Positions 26,246 to 34,109 of a stretch of 64,000 nucleotides of DNA are shown piece by piece; position 1 is the first letter of the stretch, and every line of letters starts with the position of its first letter. The stretch covers positions 7,787-71,786 of the forward strand of contig CAJLXA010000003.1 of assembly GCA_905210485.1 (NCBI GenBank), given 5' to 3'. Made by a program: the position numbers and the translations under genes. The notes beneath the pieces were generated by a model, which was given only the letters and a program-made list of their open reading frames with translations, did not search any database and had not been told where the DNA came from. Origin of the DNA: an uncultured Eubacteriales bacterium (GTDB taxonomy: Bacteria; Bacillota; Clostridia; Oscillospirales; CAG-272).

Positions 26246-26274
26246 TTGACATTACGAGCAATTTCGGATATAAT
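26246..26274 (+). promoter_or_regulatory. Consensus SigA promoter of the HPr-like gene
   Basis: TTGACA (26246-26251), 17-nt spacer, TATAAT (26269-26274), 37 nt upstream of the ATG. Confidence 0.88.
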
Positions 26275-26311
26275 ACCTATAAAAGGATATACGAGATACG
26301 GAGGATTTACG

Positions 26312-26545
26312 ATGACCAACATGTATATTCGCTTGCATACGATTGAAGATGTGCGCAAATTCGTGAATATTGTCACCGCGTCCGATTGTGAAATGGATCT
26401 CACGTCGGGGCGTTACATTGTCGACGCCAAGTCGATCATGGGCATTTTCAGTCTGGATCTGCTTTCGCCGATTCTGCTGACCATTCACGGCGAACCGACA
26501 GCGGATCTTTTGCAGGCGCTTCAGCCGTTCAAAGCAGAAAAATAA
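26312..26545 (+). CDS. HPr-like protein without the catalytic histidine
   Basis: The start at 26312 has GGAGG 7 nt upstream; earlier in-frame starts precede the promoter's transcription start. The 77-residue product has the HPr fold signature around the regulatory serine (DAKSIMGIFSLDLL, Ser41), equivalent to HPr Ser46, and a final helix LLQALQPF. The active-site segment is IEDVRK, so the phosphorylatable His15 and its Arg are missing. It cannot carry PTS phosphate but could still be modified by HPr kinase, as Crh is. The gene stands alone. Confidence 0.8.
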   Translation: MTNMYIRLHTIEDVRKFVNIVTASDCEMDLTSGRYIVDAKSIMGIFSLDLLSPILLTIHGEPTADLLQALQPFKAEK

Positions 26546-26561
26546 ACGGAATTCCGTTTTG

Positions 26562-26599
26562 AAAAATACAGCCGCGCAGATATGCGCGGCTGTATTTTT
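26562..26599. terminator. Bidirectional terminator between HPr-like gene and rsmI
   Basis: A 17-bp perfect stem (26562-26578 with 26583-26599) has A/T ends on both sides. It overlaps the rsmI stop codon. Confidence 0.9.
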
Positions 26600-27497
26600 A
26601 TTTATTCGTATGATTCAGCAGTTTGTACAGCGCGTTTTTCGGCATGCCGCGATCATGGGCGGCGGCTTTGATGGCGTCCATGCGGGAAAGACCGCTTCTT
26701 TCATAGTAGGCGACATGTTCTTCTTCCGTCAGTGAAAGGAGGGGATTTTCCTCCGCCGCAGGAACGGCGTTTTCTCCGAAATGTTCGGCGGCGCCTTCAA
26801 GGATCAACACATATTCGCCGCGGGGCGATTCCTTTTCATAGTAAGCGGTTGCCTGCTTCAGGGAAAGACGCAGTATTTCTTCGTTCCGCTTCGTCAGTTC
26901 GCGGCAAAGCGCGATTCTGCGGTCACCGAAAACAGCGCAAAGGTCGTCAAGCGTTTCGGTGAGGCGGTGCGGCGCCTCATAAAAAATCAGCGTGCGCCGT
27001 TCGTTTTTCAAAGTTTCGAGGTAGCGGCAACGTTCCGTTTTCTTTTGCGGCAGAAATCCCTCAAAAGCAAAACGGCGCGTGGACAGTCCCGAAAGCGACA
27101 GGGCGTCGATTGCGGCACAGCATCCGGGTATCGCTGTCACGGGAATGTCGTTTTCGGCGCAGAGCCGTACAATGTCCTCACCGGGATCGCTGACGGCGGG
27201 GGTGCCGGCGTCGGTTATAAGTGCGCAGGATTCCCCTGCGAGAAGACGACGGACGATGCTTTCTCCGCGCATCTTTTTATTGTGTTCAAAATAACTTATC
27301 ATCGGCTTTTTTATATGAAACACCGACAGAAGTTTCCCGGAATTGCGCGTGTCTTCGGCGGCCACGAAATCCACTTCGGACAGCACTTTAACGGCGCGCG
27401 GCGATAGATCGGACAGATTGCCGATCGGCGTCGCAACAAGGTACAGCATACCGTGTTCAACGCGGTTTTTTTCTTCAGTATGGTTTATGTCTGACAT
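26598..27497 (-). CDS. rsmI: 16S rRNA (cytidine1402-2'-O)-methyltransferase
   Basis: RsmI methylates the ribose of C1402 in the decoding centre. The 299-residue protein shows LVATPIGNLSDLSPRAV near residue 21, AAEDTRNSGKLL near 45, ALITDAGTPAVSDPG near 92 and the RsmI C-terminal helical domain. About 17 residues precede the usual start, so translation may begin at the next Met (residue 17). It overlaps the methyltransferase gene upstream by 13 nt, so the two form one unit. Confidence 0.95.
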   Translation of the reverse strand: MSDINHTEEKNRVEHGMLYLVATPIGNLSDLSPRAVKVLSEVDFVAAEDTRNSGKLLSVFHIKKPMISYFEHNKKMRGESIVRRLLAGESCALITDAGTPAVSDPGEDIVRLCAENDIPVTAIPGCCAAIDALSLSGLSTRRFAFEGFLPQKKTERCRYLETLKNERRTLIFYEAPHRLTETLDDLCAVFGDRRIALCRELTKRNEEILRLSLKQATAYYEKESPRGEYVLILEGAAEHFGENAVPAAEENPLLSLTEEEHVAYYERSGLSRMDAIKAAAHDRGMPKNALYKLLNHTNK

Positions 27498-28261
27498 GAT
27501 GTATTCTCCGTAAAATTGCCGTTATGCAGGGCGGATTTGATGACTTCGGTTTCGTGAGTATGCGTTCTGTCTGTATAAAGCAGGATCGGCGCGGTTACGG
27601 CAACGCCCGGCTTTCCGCCGGCCGCCGCTTCGATCAACACAAGAGATGGCGCTTCCTCTGCCGACGGTTGTATAAATGTCAGGCGTTTCGGCTCAAGTTT
27701 TTCACAGCGAAGGGCAAAGAGAAGATCGGTCAGACGATCGGGACGATGCACGCAGAAAAAACGTCCGCCGTAACGGAGAGCATAGGCCGCGGCATGGGCG
27801 AAGTCTTTGAATTCGCCGTGAACTTCGTGACGCGCAATGAAATTATCGTCGGTGGCATTGCGTGCGCCGCAGGACAGGGGCATATAGGGCGGATTTGAAA
27901 AAACAATATCGAACTTTTCCCGGGGAATACCGGCGGTAGACAGATCGCGGACATCGCCGCATATGACGGTGATGCGCTCCGACAGCCGATTATATTCCAC
28001 GTTGCGCGCGGCGAGCGACGCATATTTTTCCTGGATCTCGACCGCAGTGATGGCGCCTGCTTTTTTTCTTGCGGCGACCAGCATGGACAGAATACCGGTG
28101 CCTGCGCCGAGTTCCAGCGCGCGGAGATTCGGTTTGCCTTTGATGAAATAAGAAAGAAGAAGCGTATCGGTGCCGAGGCTAAGACCGCTCTTGTCGGTTA
28201 TCAGAACAAGATCTTCGTTTACACGATCGCATCTTTCGTTATCGGACAGTTCAGTTATCAT
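27485..28261 (-). CDS. tRNA1(Val) (adenine37-N6)-methyltransferase-like (TrmN6/YfiC family)
   Basis: This 258-residue Rossmann methyltransferase shows the SAM motif ELGAGTGILSML near residue 45 and the N6-adenine motif NPPYMPL near 120. TrmN6 homologues in Firmicutes typically lie next to rsmI, as here. GAAAGGA precedes the ATG. Its activity on tRNA1(Val) A37 is inferred from the family. Confidence 0.9.
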   Translation of the reverse strand: MITELSDNERCDRVNEDLVLITDKSGLSLGTDTLLLSYFIKGKPNLRALELGAGTGILSMLVAARKKAGAITAVEIQEKYASLAARNVEYNRLSERITVICGDVRDLSTAGIPREKFDIVFSNPPYMPLSCGARNATDDNFIARHEVHGEFKDFAHAAAYALRYGGRFFCVHRPDRLTDLLFALRCEKLEPKRLTFIQPSAEEAPSLVLIEAAAGGKPGVAVTAPILLYTDRTHTHETEVIKSALHNGNFTENTSCQT

Positions 28262-28284
28262 AAGATTCCTTTCGCGGTATAAAG

Positions 28285-28322
28285 AGAAAAGCGGAGAGGA
28301 GGATAGACCACCGACTCCGCTT
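28285..28322 (-). terminator. Terminator of the ferredoxin gene
   Basis: An 8-bp stem (28289-28296 with 28315-28322) is followed on the minus strand by TTTCTCTTT. It lies 23 nt after the ferredoxin stop. Confidence 0.75.
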
Positions 28323-28344
28323 TACGGATATGTCCCGCAAAGAA

Positions 28345-28518
28345 TCAATCTTCTTTTACAGGTGCGCCTACCGGGCAGGTATCGGCGCAGGTACCACATT
28401 CAACACATTCGGCAGCGTCGATAACGTATTTGCCGTCGCCTTCGGAAATGCAGGTGGTCGGGCAAGCGTCAGCGCAGGCGCCGCAGGAAATGCAATCATC
28501 ACTGATTTTGTATGCCAT
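28345..28518 (-). CDS. 2[4Fe-4S] ferredoxin
   Basis: The 57-residue product, MAYKISDDCISCGACADACP at its start, has two C-x2-C-x2-C-x3-C-P motifs (Cys 9,12,15,19 and 38,41,44,48), the clostridial 2[4Fe-4S] pattern. It carries electrons for anaerobic oxidoreductases and hydrogenases. GGAGG lies 9 nt before the ATG. It has its own promoter and terminator, so it is a monocistronic electron carrier. Cys23 is an extra residue as in some clostridial ferredoxins. Confidence 0.95.
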   Translation of the reverse strand: MAYKISDDCISCGACADACPTTCISEGDGKYVIDAAECVECGTCADTCPVGAPVKED

Positions 28519-28548
28519 GGTTCTGTCCTCCTATTAAGAATTATTTTA

Positions 28549-28576
28549 ATTCTAACACATATTCAGAAAAAATCAA
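28549..28576 (-). promoter_or_regulatory. SigA promoter of the ferredoxin gene
   Basis: On the minus strand TTGATT (28571-28576), 16-nt spacer, TAGAAT (28549-28554). Confidence 0.65.
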
Positions 28577-28620
28577 GGGGTTTCGTATAATTTCTGCAAA
28601 CTTTTCGGTATTTTCCGATT

Positions 28621-29589
28621 TTATGTTTTATTTTTGTTGTTTTTGTCGGTTTTTTCGTTTTCGGTTTTCCGCGGCGGTTTGTTGTCGTTTTTCTTACCGC
28701 TGCGAATGACCGTAATGTCTTCGATGGAATAGAACTTCGGCTGTTCTTCCTTGTCGTCAAGACGAACGCGGACGCTTTCATTCAACGGCTTGACTTCGAC
28801 GACCGTACCGTTCCCGGCGGGCGTGGAAACGAGCGAACCTATCGGCGGCAAACGCTTCAGCGCGGCGGAATAAGTGTCGCTTTCATAACGGAGACAGCAC
28901 ATAAGACGGCCGCAACTGCCGGAAATCTTGGAAGAATTCAGAGAGAAGTTCTGTTCTTTTGCCATTTTGATGGAAACCTGAACAAAATCGGAAAGGAAGC
29001 CGGAGCAACAGAAGGGGCGTCCGCAGGGGCCGAGGCCGCCGAGCATTTTGGCTTCGTCACGGATACCGATCTGGCGAAGGTCGATGCGTACTTTGAATAC
29101 AGAAGCAAGATCCTTTACAAGATCGCGGAAATCAACGCGTGCTTCCGACGTAAAATAGAAGTAGAGTTTGCGGTTATCGAATGTATATGCGGCGTCGACA
29201 AGATTCATGTCGAGTTTATGCGCCGCGATTTTTTCCCGGCATACCTGCATAGCGTATTTTTCCTGCGCACGGTTCGCTTCGTGGCGCTCAATGTCCTCGG
29301 CGGTGGCAATGCGGAGAAGAGGACGGAGCGGAGGAACGATATCCGACGTGGGAACTTCACGGCGCGCAAATTTGATTTTGCCGTATTCCGTGCCGCGCAC
29401 GGTTTCGACGATGACGGCGTCTCCGACTGCGGGCGTAAGATTGCCCGGCGCAAAGTAGTATGCTTTGGGGGAAGAACGGAAGATCACGCCGACAACGGCG
29501 GTTTTTTCTTCTTTTTCCGGGGCGGGGGATCCGGGCTGATCGGCAGATTTATCTATCACTTCCGACAGATCACAATTGTTATCGGTCAT
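28621..29589 (-). CDS. ricT: PSP1 domain protein RicT (YaaT)
   Basis: RicT is part of the RicA-F-T complex that carries Fe-S clusters and, in Bacillus, promotes mRNA processing by RNase Y and supports sporulation and competence. The 322-residue protein has the PSP1 core with GGLGPCGRPFCCSGFL near residue 193 and GSCGRLMCCLRYE near 233, whose Cys residues ligate the clusters. A Lys/Asn-rich tail of about 30 residues ends the protein. It follows holB by 10 nt, the same order as in Bacillus. Confidence 0.93.
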   Translation of the reverse strand: MTDNNCDLSEVIDKSADQPGSPAPEKEEKTAVVGVIFRSSPKAYYFAPGNLTPAVGDAVIVETVRGTEYGKIKFARREVPTSDIVPPLRPLLRIATAEDIERHEANRAQEKYAMQVCREKIAAHKLDMNLVDAAYTFDNRKLYFYFTSEARVDFRDLVKDLASVFKVRIDLRQIGIRDEAKMLGGLGPCGRPFCCSGFLSDFVQVSIKMAKEQNFSLNSSKISGSCGRLMCCLRYESDTYSAALKRLPPIGSLVSTPAGNGTVVEVKPLNESVRVRLDDKEEQPKFYSIEDITVIRSGKKNDNKPPRKTENEKTDKNNKNKT

Positions 29590-29599
29590 TTGTATATCC

Positions 29600-30622
29600 T
29601 CATAGATTTGATTTTATATCATCGGCAAGCGTTGTCAGCATTACATTGACATTGGCATTGTTTTCAAGATCGGTTATAATGCTGCACAAACGGTCGTACA
29701 GACGGAAAAGGCGTGCGCTACCGGCACGGGACGAAAGTTCGGACGCGGTTTCACGGTCGTAATAATAGGCAAGATCGGCGTCATCGTCTTTTTGCAGACG
29801 AATGAGATCCGATAAAGCCACCGTAAAAAGCCGGAGAATCTCCGAGAGTTCCGCACGCTTTTGCGGCAAAGAAAATACGGCGTCACAGATGGCAGAGAAA
29901 GGTTTTCTTTCTATGGAAGCGGTCAGCAGAGCATCTGTCAATGCGCGCTTTTTCATAACGGCGTCGGCAGCGGAAGGGGAGAGCGCCTCTATGGCTTTGC
30001 CGATGGCGCCGCCCGCCGAACCGACGGCAGCATGAAATTTTTCGGGAGATTCTCTCAAAAGGCGCGCGGCCTCCGGACGCTTTTCCGAAAGATAAGTTTC
30101 CATTTCTTCACGGGAAAAGAGACTCATGCGTAAAAGCTGAGCGCGACTGCGGATTGTGGGAAGCAGGAGGTCGCTGCGTGACGTCAGCAAAAAGATAATG
30201 ACGTTTTTCGGCGGCTCCTCCAAAACGATCAGCAGTGCATTCTGCGCCTGAGCCGTCATGGTCTCGGCGTCATCAATAATATAAACTTTATACTCGTTTT
30301 CGGTCGGCGAGAGATACATGTCCCGTTTCAGGTCGCGTATAGCGTCGATTTTGACAGAGGCTTCACTGCCTTTATCGAGGATACGCACGTCCGTGCTGTT
30401 GTCGGAGAGGATTTTTTCGCAGGAGGGGCAAGTACCGCAAGGGACGTCGCCGCTTTTGTCCGTGCAGGAAAGTGCGGCCGCGATCAGGCGGGCAAACGCG
30501 CGTTTTCCGGTTCCTTCCGGCCCCTCAATGATAAAGGCGTGAGAGAGATTGCCGCAAGTCAGACTTTTGCGGATGCGCTCTTTCAGAGCGTCATTCCCGT
30601 ATAATGTGGGGAAGTAAGACAC
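29600..30622 (-). CDS. holB: DNA polymerase III delta' subunit
   Basis: The delta' subunit is part of the clamp loader. The 340-residue protein has a degenerate P-loop GPEGTGKRAF near residue 34, the zinc module CGTCPSC near 62, EEPPKN near 133 and TIRSRAQ near 155 (SRC-like). The C-terminal domain is less conserved, as usual. It is first in a unit with ricT and has a consensus promoter. Confidence 0.93.
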   Translation of the reverse strand: MSYFPTLYGNDALKERIRKSLTCGNLSHAFIIEGPEGTGKRAFARLIAAALSCTDKSGDVPCGTCPSCEKILSDNSTDVRILDKGSEASVKIDAIRDLKRDMYLSPTENEYKVYIIDDAETMTAQAQNALLIVLEEPPKNVIIFLLTSRSDLLLPTIRSRAQLLRMSLFSREEMETYLSEKRPEAARLLRESPEKFHAAVGSAGGAIGKAIEALSPSAADAVMKKRALTDALLTASIERKPFSAICDAVFSLPQKRAELSEILRLFTVALSDLIRLQKDDDADLAYYYDRETASELSSRAGSARLFRLYDRLCSIITDLENNANVNVMLTTLADDIKSNL

Positions 30623-30697
30623 GGCATATTTACCTCTTTCCCGTAGTGTGACGTTATATTGAAAAAGACCTGCTTTGACGATATAACTACTTTAATA

Positions 30698-30726
30698 ATT
30701 ATAACAAGTATTCAGGCATTTGTCAA
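30698..30726 (-). promoter_or_regulatory. Consensus SigA promoter of holB-ricT
   Basis: On the minus strand TTGACA (30721-30726), 17-nt spacer, TATAAT (30698-30703), 75 nt before holB. Confidence 0.85.
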
Positions 30727-30745
30727 TAAGTCTTGCGCCGATAAA

Positions 30746-30773
30746 AGAAAAAGGCACTGATTTACAGTGCCTT
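30746..30773 (-). terminator. Terminator of the rpsF-ssb-rpsR operon
   Basis: A 9-bp stem (30751-30759 with 30765-30773) is followed on the minus strand by TTTTTCTTTT. Confidence 0.85.
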
Positions 30774-30787
30774 ATCCTTATTCCGAA

Positions 30788-31039
30788 TCAATCGGAAACG
30801 TACGGAAGAAGTGCCATGAAGCGCGCACGCTTGATCGCAATCGTCAGCTCGCGCTGATGTTTTGCGCAGGTGCCGGAGACACGGCGGGGAAGAATCTTCG
30901 CACGCTCGGAAATGTATTTTCTGAGTTTGCCTGCATCCTTGTAATCAATCACTTCATTCGCGTCGGTGCAGAAGACACAAACCTTCTTTTTCTTGCGAAT
31001 GTTAGAACGGTAAGGACGCGGAGAATCGTTTCTATCCAT
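30788..31039 (-). CDS. rpsR: Small ribosomal subunit protein bS18
   Basis: The 83-residue basic protein has the S18 core YKDAGKLRKYISERAKILP near residue 46 and RVSGTCAKHQRELTIAIKRA after it, which binds 16S rRNA with S6. An N-terminal KKKVCVFC segment carries Cys residues, a zinc-type S18 variant. It is last in the rpsF-ssb-rpsR operon. Confidence 0.97.
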   Translation of the reverse strand: MDRNDSPRPYRSNIRKKKKVCVFCTDANEVIDYKDAGKLRKYISERAKILPRRVSGTCAKHQRELTIAIKRARFMALLPYVSD

Positions 31040-31114
31040 TTTGGAATCCTAAACCTTTCCGATTCACTGACTGTATTCCGGCGGCGCTGTGAATCTTACG
31101 CCGCGGAAGCCCTG

Positions 31115-31582
31115 TTAGAAGGGCAGACCGTCGTCATTTGACAGTTCCTCAAAACCGGAACTGTTGCCGTTTGAAAACGAAGGAGCGGAATAGGCGTCAG
31201 GCGTATAGTTTTCCTGACCGCCACCTGCGGGAACACCGTCGCCGGGTCTGCCGTTGCCGGAATCCACAAAAGATACTTCATCGGCAAGTACTTCCGTCGC
31301 ATAGTGTTTAACATTCTGATTGTCGGTCCATGATCTGGACTGGATCTGACCGCATACAAGAATCGGACGTCCCTTTTTGAAGAAACGGGCGACAAAATCC
31401 GCAGACTGTCTCCATGCAACGACCGTAATGAAGTCAGCAGTCTGCTGACCCTGATCCGCTTTGGCAAAACGACGGTTGACCGCCAAAGTGAACCGGCATA
31501 CAGATACGCCGGAAGTTGTACGTTTCAGTTCGGGATCGGCGGTAAGATTACCGATCAGAATTACTTTGTTAAAACTTGCCAT
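31115..31582 (-). CDS. ssb: Single-stranded DNA-binding protein
   Basis: SSB coats single-stranded DNA in replication and repair. The 155-residue protein has an OB fold (1-110) starting MASFNKVILIGNLTADPELK, with NRRF and W residues, then a Gly/Pro/Asn-rich linker and the acidic tip NDDGLPF that recruits partner proteins. An SD (CTGGAGG) lies before the ATG. It is the middle gene of the rpsF-ssb-rpsR operon. Confidence 0.97.
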   Translation of the reverse strand: MASFNKVILIGNLTADPELKRTTSGVSVCRFTLAVNRRFAKADQGQQTADFITVVAWRQSADFVARFFKKGRPILVCGQIQSRSWTDNQNVKHYATEVLADEVSFVDSGNGRPGDGVPAGGGQENYTPDAYSAPSFSNGNSSGFEELSNDDGLPF

Positions 31583-31621
31583 GATTTCCGCCTCCAGTTT
31601 TCAGAACAAATCATAAAGAAA

Positions 31622-31966
31622 TTATTCAGCCGCCACGGTGGTTTCGGCTGCGGGAGCGACGGGCTTTTTCTTCTCATCGACGCGGACGACGATAGAACGG
31701 AGAATGGCATCGGAAATGCCGAACAGACGTTCAAGTTCCGCGGGGAAGTCAGCGCCGCTCTTGAAATTAACGAGAACATAGTATCCTTCAACAATGTCGT
31801 TGATGGGATAGGTCAGTCTGCGTTTGCCCCACTCGTTCACATTCTCGATCGTGCCGTTTTCGGCGATGAGAGCAGTGAATTTGTCTACGGTAGCCTTGAT
31901 TTCCTCTTCGGGAAGAGTGGCGTTCACCGCAAACAGGGTTTCGTAAGAAGCCTGGATTTTTTCCAT
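31622..31966 (-). CDS. rpsF: Small ribosomal subunit protein bS6
   Basis: The start at 31966 has AAGGAGGTG 7 nt upstream and yields MEKIQASYETLFAVNATLPE, the normal S6 start; 33 further residues in frame are not homologous. The 114-residue protein includes NVNEWGKRRLTYPIND near residue 40 and YYVLVNFKSG after it. A tail of Lys, Pro and Ala ends it. The leader (31967-32040) has hairpins GCCGC/GCGGC and ACGAG/CTCGT and could be the site where S6-S18 regulates the operon, but I cannot confirm that motif. Confidence 0.96.
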   Translation of the reverse strand: MEKIQASYETLFAVNATLPEEEIKATVDKFTALIAENGTIENVNEWGKRRLTYPINDIVEGYYVLVNFKSGADFPAELERLFGISDAILRSIVVRVDEKKKPVAPAAETTVAAE

Positions 31967-32043
31967 TGTGTTACACCTCCTTATGGACTTTGGCCGCGTA
32001 ATGCGGCAAGGAAGACGAGCTATAGACTCGTAACCATGCGGAT

Positions 32044-32072
32044 ATTTTAACACATTTATTGTCAAATGTCAA
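32044..32072 (-). promoter_or_regulatory. SigA promoter of rpsF-ssb-rpsR
   Basis: On the minus strand TTGACA (32067-32072), 17-nt spacer, TAAAAT (32044-32049). Confidence 0.82.
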
Positions 32073-32132
32073 GAGATTTTTGAATATTTTTATATTTTTG
32101 GAAATAATTATATAGATTATCTGCGTCGCTAC

Positions 32133-32161
32133 TTGACAACGGCCGTTCAGTATATTATAAT
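32133..32161 (+). promoter_or_regulatory. Consensus SigA promoter of ssrA
   Basis: TTGACA (32133-32138), 17-nt spacer, TATAAT (32156-32161), 13 nt upstream of the mature 5' end. Confidence 0.88.
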
Positions 32162-32174
32162 AGGGAGACCGTAT

Positions 32175-32541
32175 GGGCCCGCACCGGATTTCGACGGGGG
32201 TTCTGAGGCACGATAAGCGCGACGAGCCGGGTAATCTCGTAAACTGCCCAAACTTTAAAATTAAACGACAACAGAAAAGTTGCTCTGGCTGCCTAATCGG
32301 CAGTGCCGCGGCTGATGCCGCCCGTCGCTCCGGGGAGGACCGCGAACCCGGACCGGCGTCAATTCAGCGGTAAACGTGAATCGGAACTTCGCCCTTTGTC
32401 CGATCACGCCGAAAAGGGCTACCCAACGGAGATGCCTGTCGTTCGGCATACCGGAGGGGAATTAAAATAGATCGACTGCTCGCGGAGAAAGTTGTGTCAA
32501 GGGATTTTCGGACAGGGGTTCGACTCCCCTCGGGTCCACCA
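32175..32541 (+). ncRNA. ssrA: Transfer-messenger RNA (tmRNA)
   Basis: tmRNA rescues stalled ribosomes and tags the nascent chain for proteolysis. The 5' GGGCCCG pairs with CGGGTCC at 32531-32537, followed by discriminator A and an encoded CCA (32539-32541). The conserved CACCGGATTTCGAC follows the 5' acceptor and the T-arm is GGGGTTCGACTCCCC. The tag frame ends with DNRKVALAA and TAA at 32294-32296. The resume codon is uncertain; it lies shortly before GAC at 32267. The 367-nt length is standard for a one-piece tmRNA. Confidence 0.95.
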
Positions 32542-32837
32542 TTAGAGAGTAAACCGAACACAAACGGTTTATGTTTCGCCTGCATTTACGCTCCGGATCT
32601 TTTTGGTTCGGAGCGCTTAAATTCGTGTGAAACGCTTAAAATGTTTAAATTCGCGTGAAAACCGATCGCCGTACAATTTCCGGACGGTAATTTTTATGTT
32701 CACATTCCGGCAAACGCCATATGCGAAACGTCGGGCGGAAACGTGCAGAATACCGGCGTGGTTTTTCATAAGTAAAAAATGTACATAGAAAAGCAATGCC
32801 GCGCCGTAGAGCGGCGGGCGCTTTTGAAAATGATAAT
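32542..32837. other. Intergenic region after tmRNA with hairpins and a possible coding remnant
   Basis: Two hairpins (32550-32571; 32589-32615) follow tmRNA, with weak T-runs. A 16-nt imperfect direct repeat (around 32615-32632 and 32642-32660, TTAAATTCG[T/C]GTGAAA) lies after them. A start-less frame 32659-32772 reads like protein (VQFPDGNFYVHIPANAI and onward, then TAA). No promoter or SD supports it as a gene. Confidence 0.35.
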
Positions 32838-32875
32838 ATGATAAATGATAATATGATAAATGATAATATGATAAT
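32831..32875 (+). repeat. 15-nt tandem repeat across the GNAT start
   Basis: Three copies of a GATAATATGATAAAT-like unit (the last ends AATT) each carry an in-frame ATG. Because the unit is 15 nt, copy changes would add or remove five residues (N-D-N-M-I type) without a frameshift. Confidence 0.75.
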
Positions 32876-33320
32876 TAAAGAATTTACCGAGAACGATAAA
32901 GATGCTTTTATGAAGCTTTGCGAAGACTTTTATTCTTCAAAGGCTACTCTGAAACCGTTTGATCCCCGTGTGGCGTACGCAACATTCTGCCGTGTGATGG
33001 AGAAACATGAAAACCTTTGGGGATACCTGTTTACGGACAGCGAAAGCGGCGAATATATCGGCTATGCCCTTGTAACGTCATATTGGTGCAACGAAGAAGG
33101 CGGCAATGTCTTGATTCTGGATGAACTTTACATTTGTCCGACGAGTCGCCATCACGGATATGGAGAAAAATTTCTGAAATGGTTGGAAGAACGGTTTAAA
33201 GAACGCGCGGTCTCCATTACGCTGGAAGTTTTGACAACCAATCAGGACGCCCGTTCGTTCTATAAAAAAGACGGGCTGGTTCCGGATGGATTTATAACAT
33301 ATACAAAAAGTATTCGGTGA
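32868..33320 (+). CDS. GNAT family N-acetyltransferase
   Basis: The ATG at 32868 gives MIIKEFTENDKDAFMKLCED, the usual GNAT start, for 150 residues. The acetyl-CoA loop appears as SRHHGYGEKFLKWLEE near residue 95, and NQDARSFYKKDG near 126 is the common end. The ATGs at 32838 and 32853 are in the same frame and precede it in a 15-nt tandem repeat; either would add 10 or 5 residues. No clear SD is present at any of them. The substrate is unknown. Confidence 0.85.
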   Translation: MIIKEFTENDKDAFMKLCEDFYSSKATLKPFDPRVAYATFCRVMEKHENLWGYLFTDSESGEYIGYALVTSYWCNEEGGNVLILDELYICPTSRHHGYGEKFLKWLEERFKERAVSITLEVLTTNQDARSFYKKDGLVPDGFITYTKSIR

Positions 33321-33328
33321 TAATATGG

Positions 33329-33360
33329 AAAAACGGGTGCGGCGTGCCGCACCCGTTTTT
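33329..33360. terminator. Bidirectional terminator between the GNAT gene and the TRIC pseudogene
   Basis: A nearly perfect palindrome of about 15-bp arms (AAAAACGGGTGCGGC and its complement) has five T or A at both ends and lies between convergent genes. Confidence 0.88.
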
Positions 33361-33374
33361 CGTTAATCGAAAAC

Positions 33375-34017
33375 TCATTTTTCGGTATTTATATGCGCCC
33401 TCGGAAGTTTCAGATGAAACACAGCGGACAGAATACGGACGATAAAAACAAACAGGAAGCAGAAAAGAATAGAAAAATCCATACCTATATGCGGATAGAG
33501 AAGCGCGCAAAGAAGCGCTCCGCCGAGCGACGCCACCGCATAAATATGTTTAACAAATATGTAAGGACGCTAACCGGCAAACAGGTCGCGCATAACGCCC
33601 CCGCCGACACCCGTGACCGCGGACACAAACACACAAAGAAATATGTTATCCGAAAAAACGCCCTCGACGGCGACTTTATATCCGTAAGCCGTAAATACGG
33701 CAAGACCGGCCGAGTCGGGAGAGGAGAAGTATGGTTTCGACGGAGCGTGCGTTGTGGAAGAGGAGTTTTTGCATGAACGGCAGAAAAACAAAAAGCGATG
33801 TAAAGAAAGCGACGGCCACGTAAAGCGGCTGCACAAAAGCCGAGACGGGAAACATGCCGAGAATAATATCGCGGACAATTCCGCCGCCGACGGCGGTGGT
33901 GATACCGAGGATACAAACGCCGAACAGATCCATGTCACGGCGCATGGCGGTGACGGCACCCGACACGGCAAAGGCAATTGTACCGATGATTTCCGCGCAG
34001 ATGAGAAAGATATTCAT
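33375..34017 (-). pseudogene. Broken TRIC/YicG-type cation channel gene
   Basis: The start at 34017 has GGAGG upstream and the frame begins MNIFLICAEIIGTIAFAVSG with GGGIVRDIILG, the TRIC family signature. Near 33716-33729 the frame shifts by one nucleotide in a C/T run; the next frame continues SAGLAVFTAYGYKVA and GVGGGVMRDLFAG, then hits an in-frame TAG (33570-33572). Past it, the same frame continues with PYIFVKHIYAVASLGGALLC and ends at 33375-33377. Repairing both lesions gives about 213 residues, a normal length. Two independent lesions make a pseudogene more likely than an error. Confidence 0.88.
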
Positions 34018-34109
34018 ATATTCCTCCGAAAGGACAAAACTTTTCTTTGAAATTATAATCAACTGGATTTTTATGGATATTTATTACTTTTTATCATGCG
34101 CTTTTGGTG

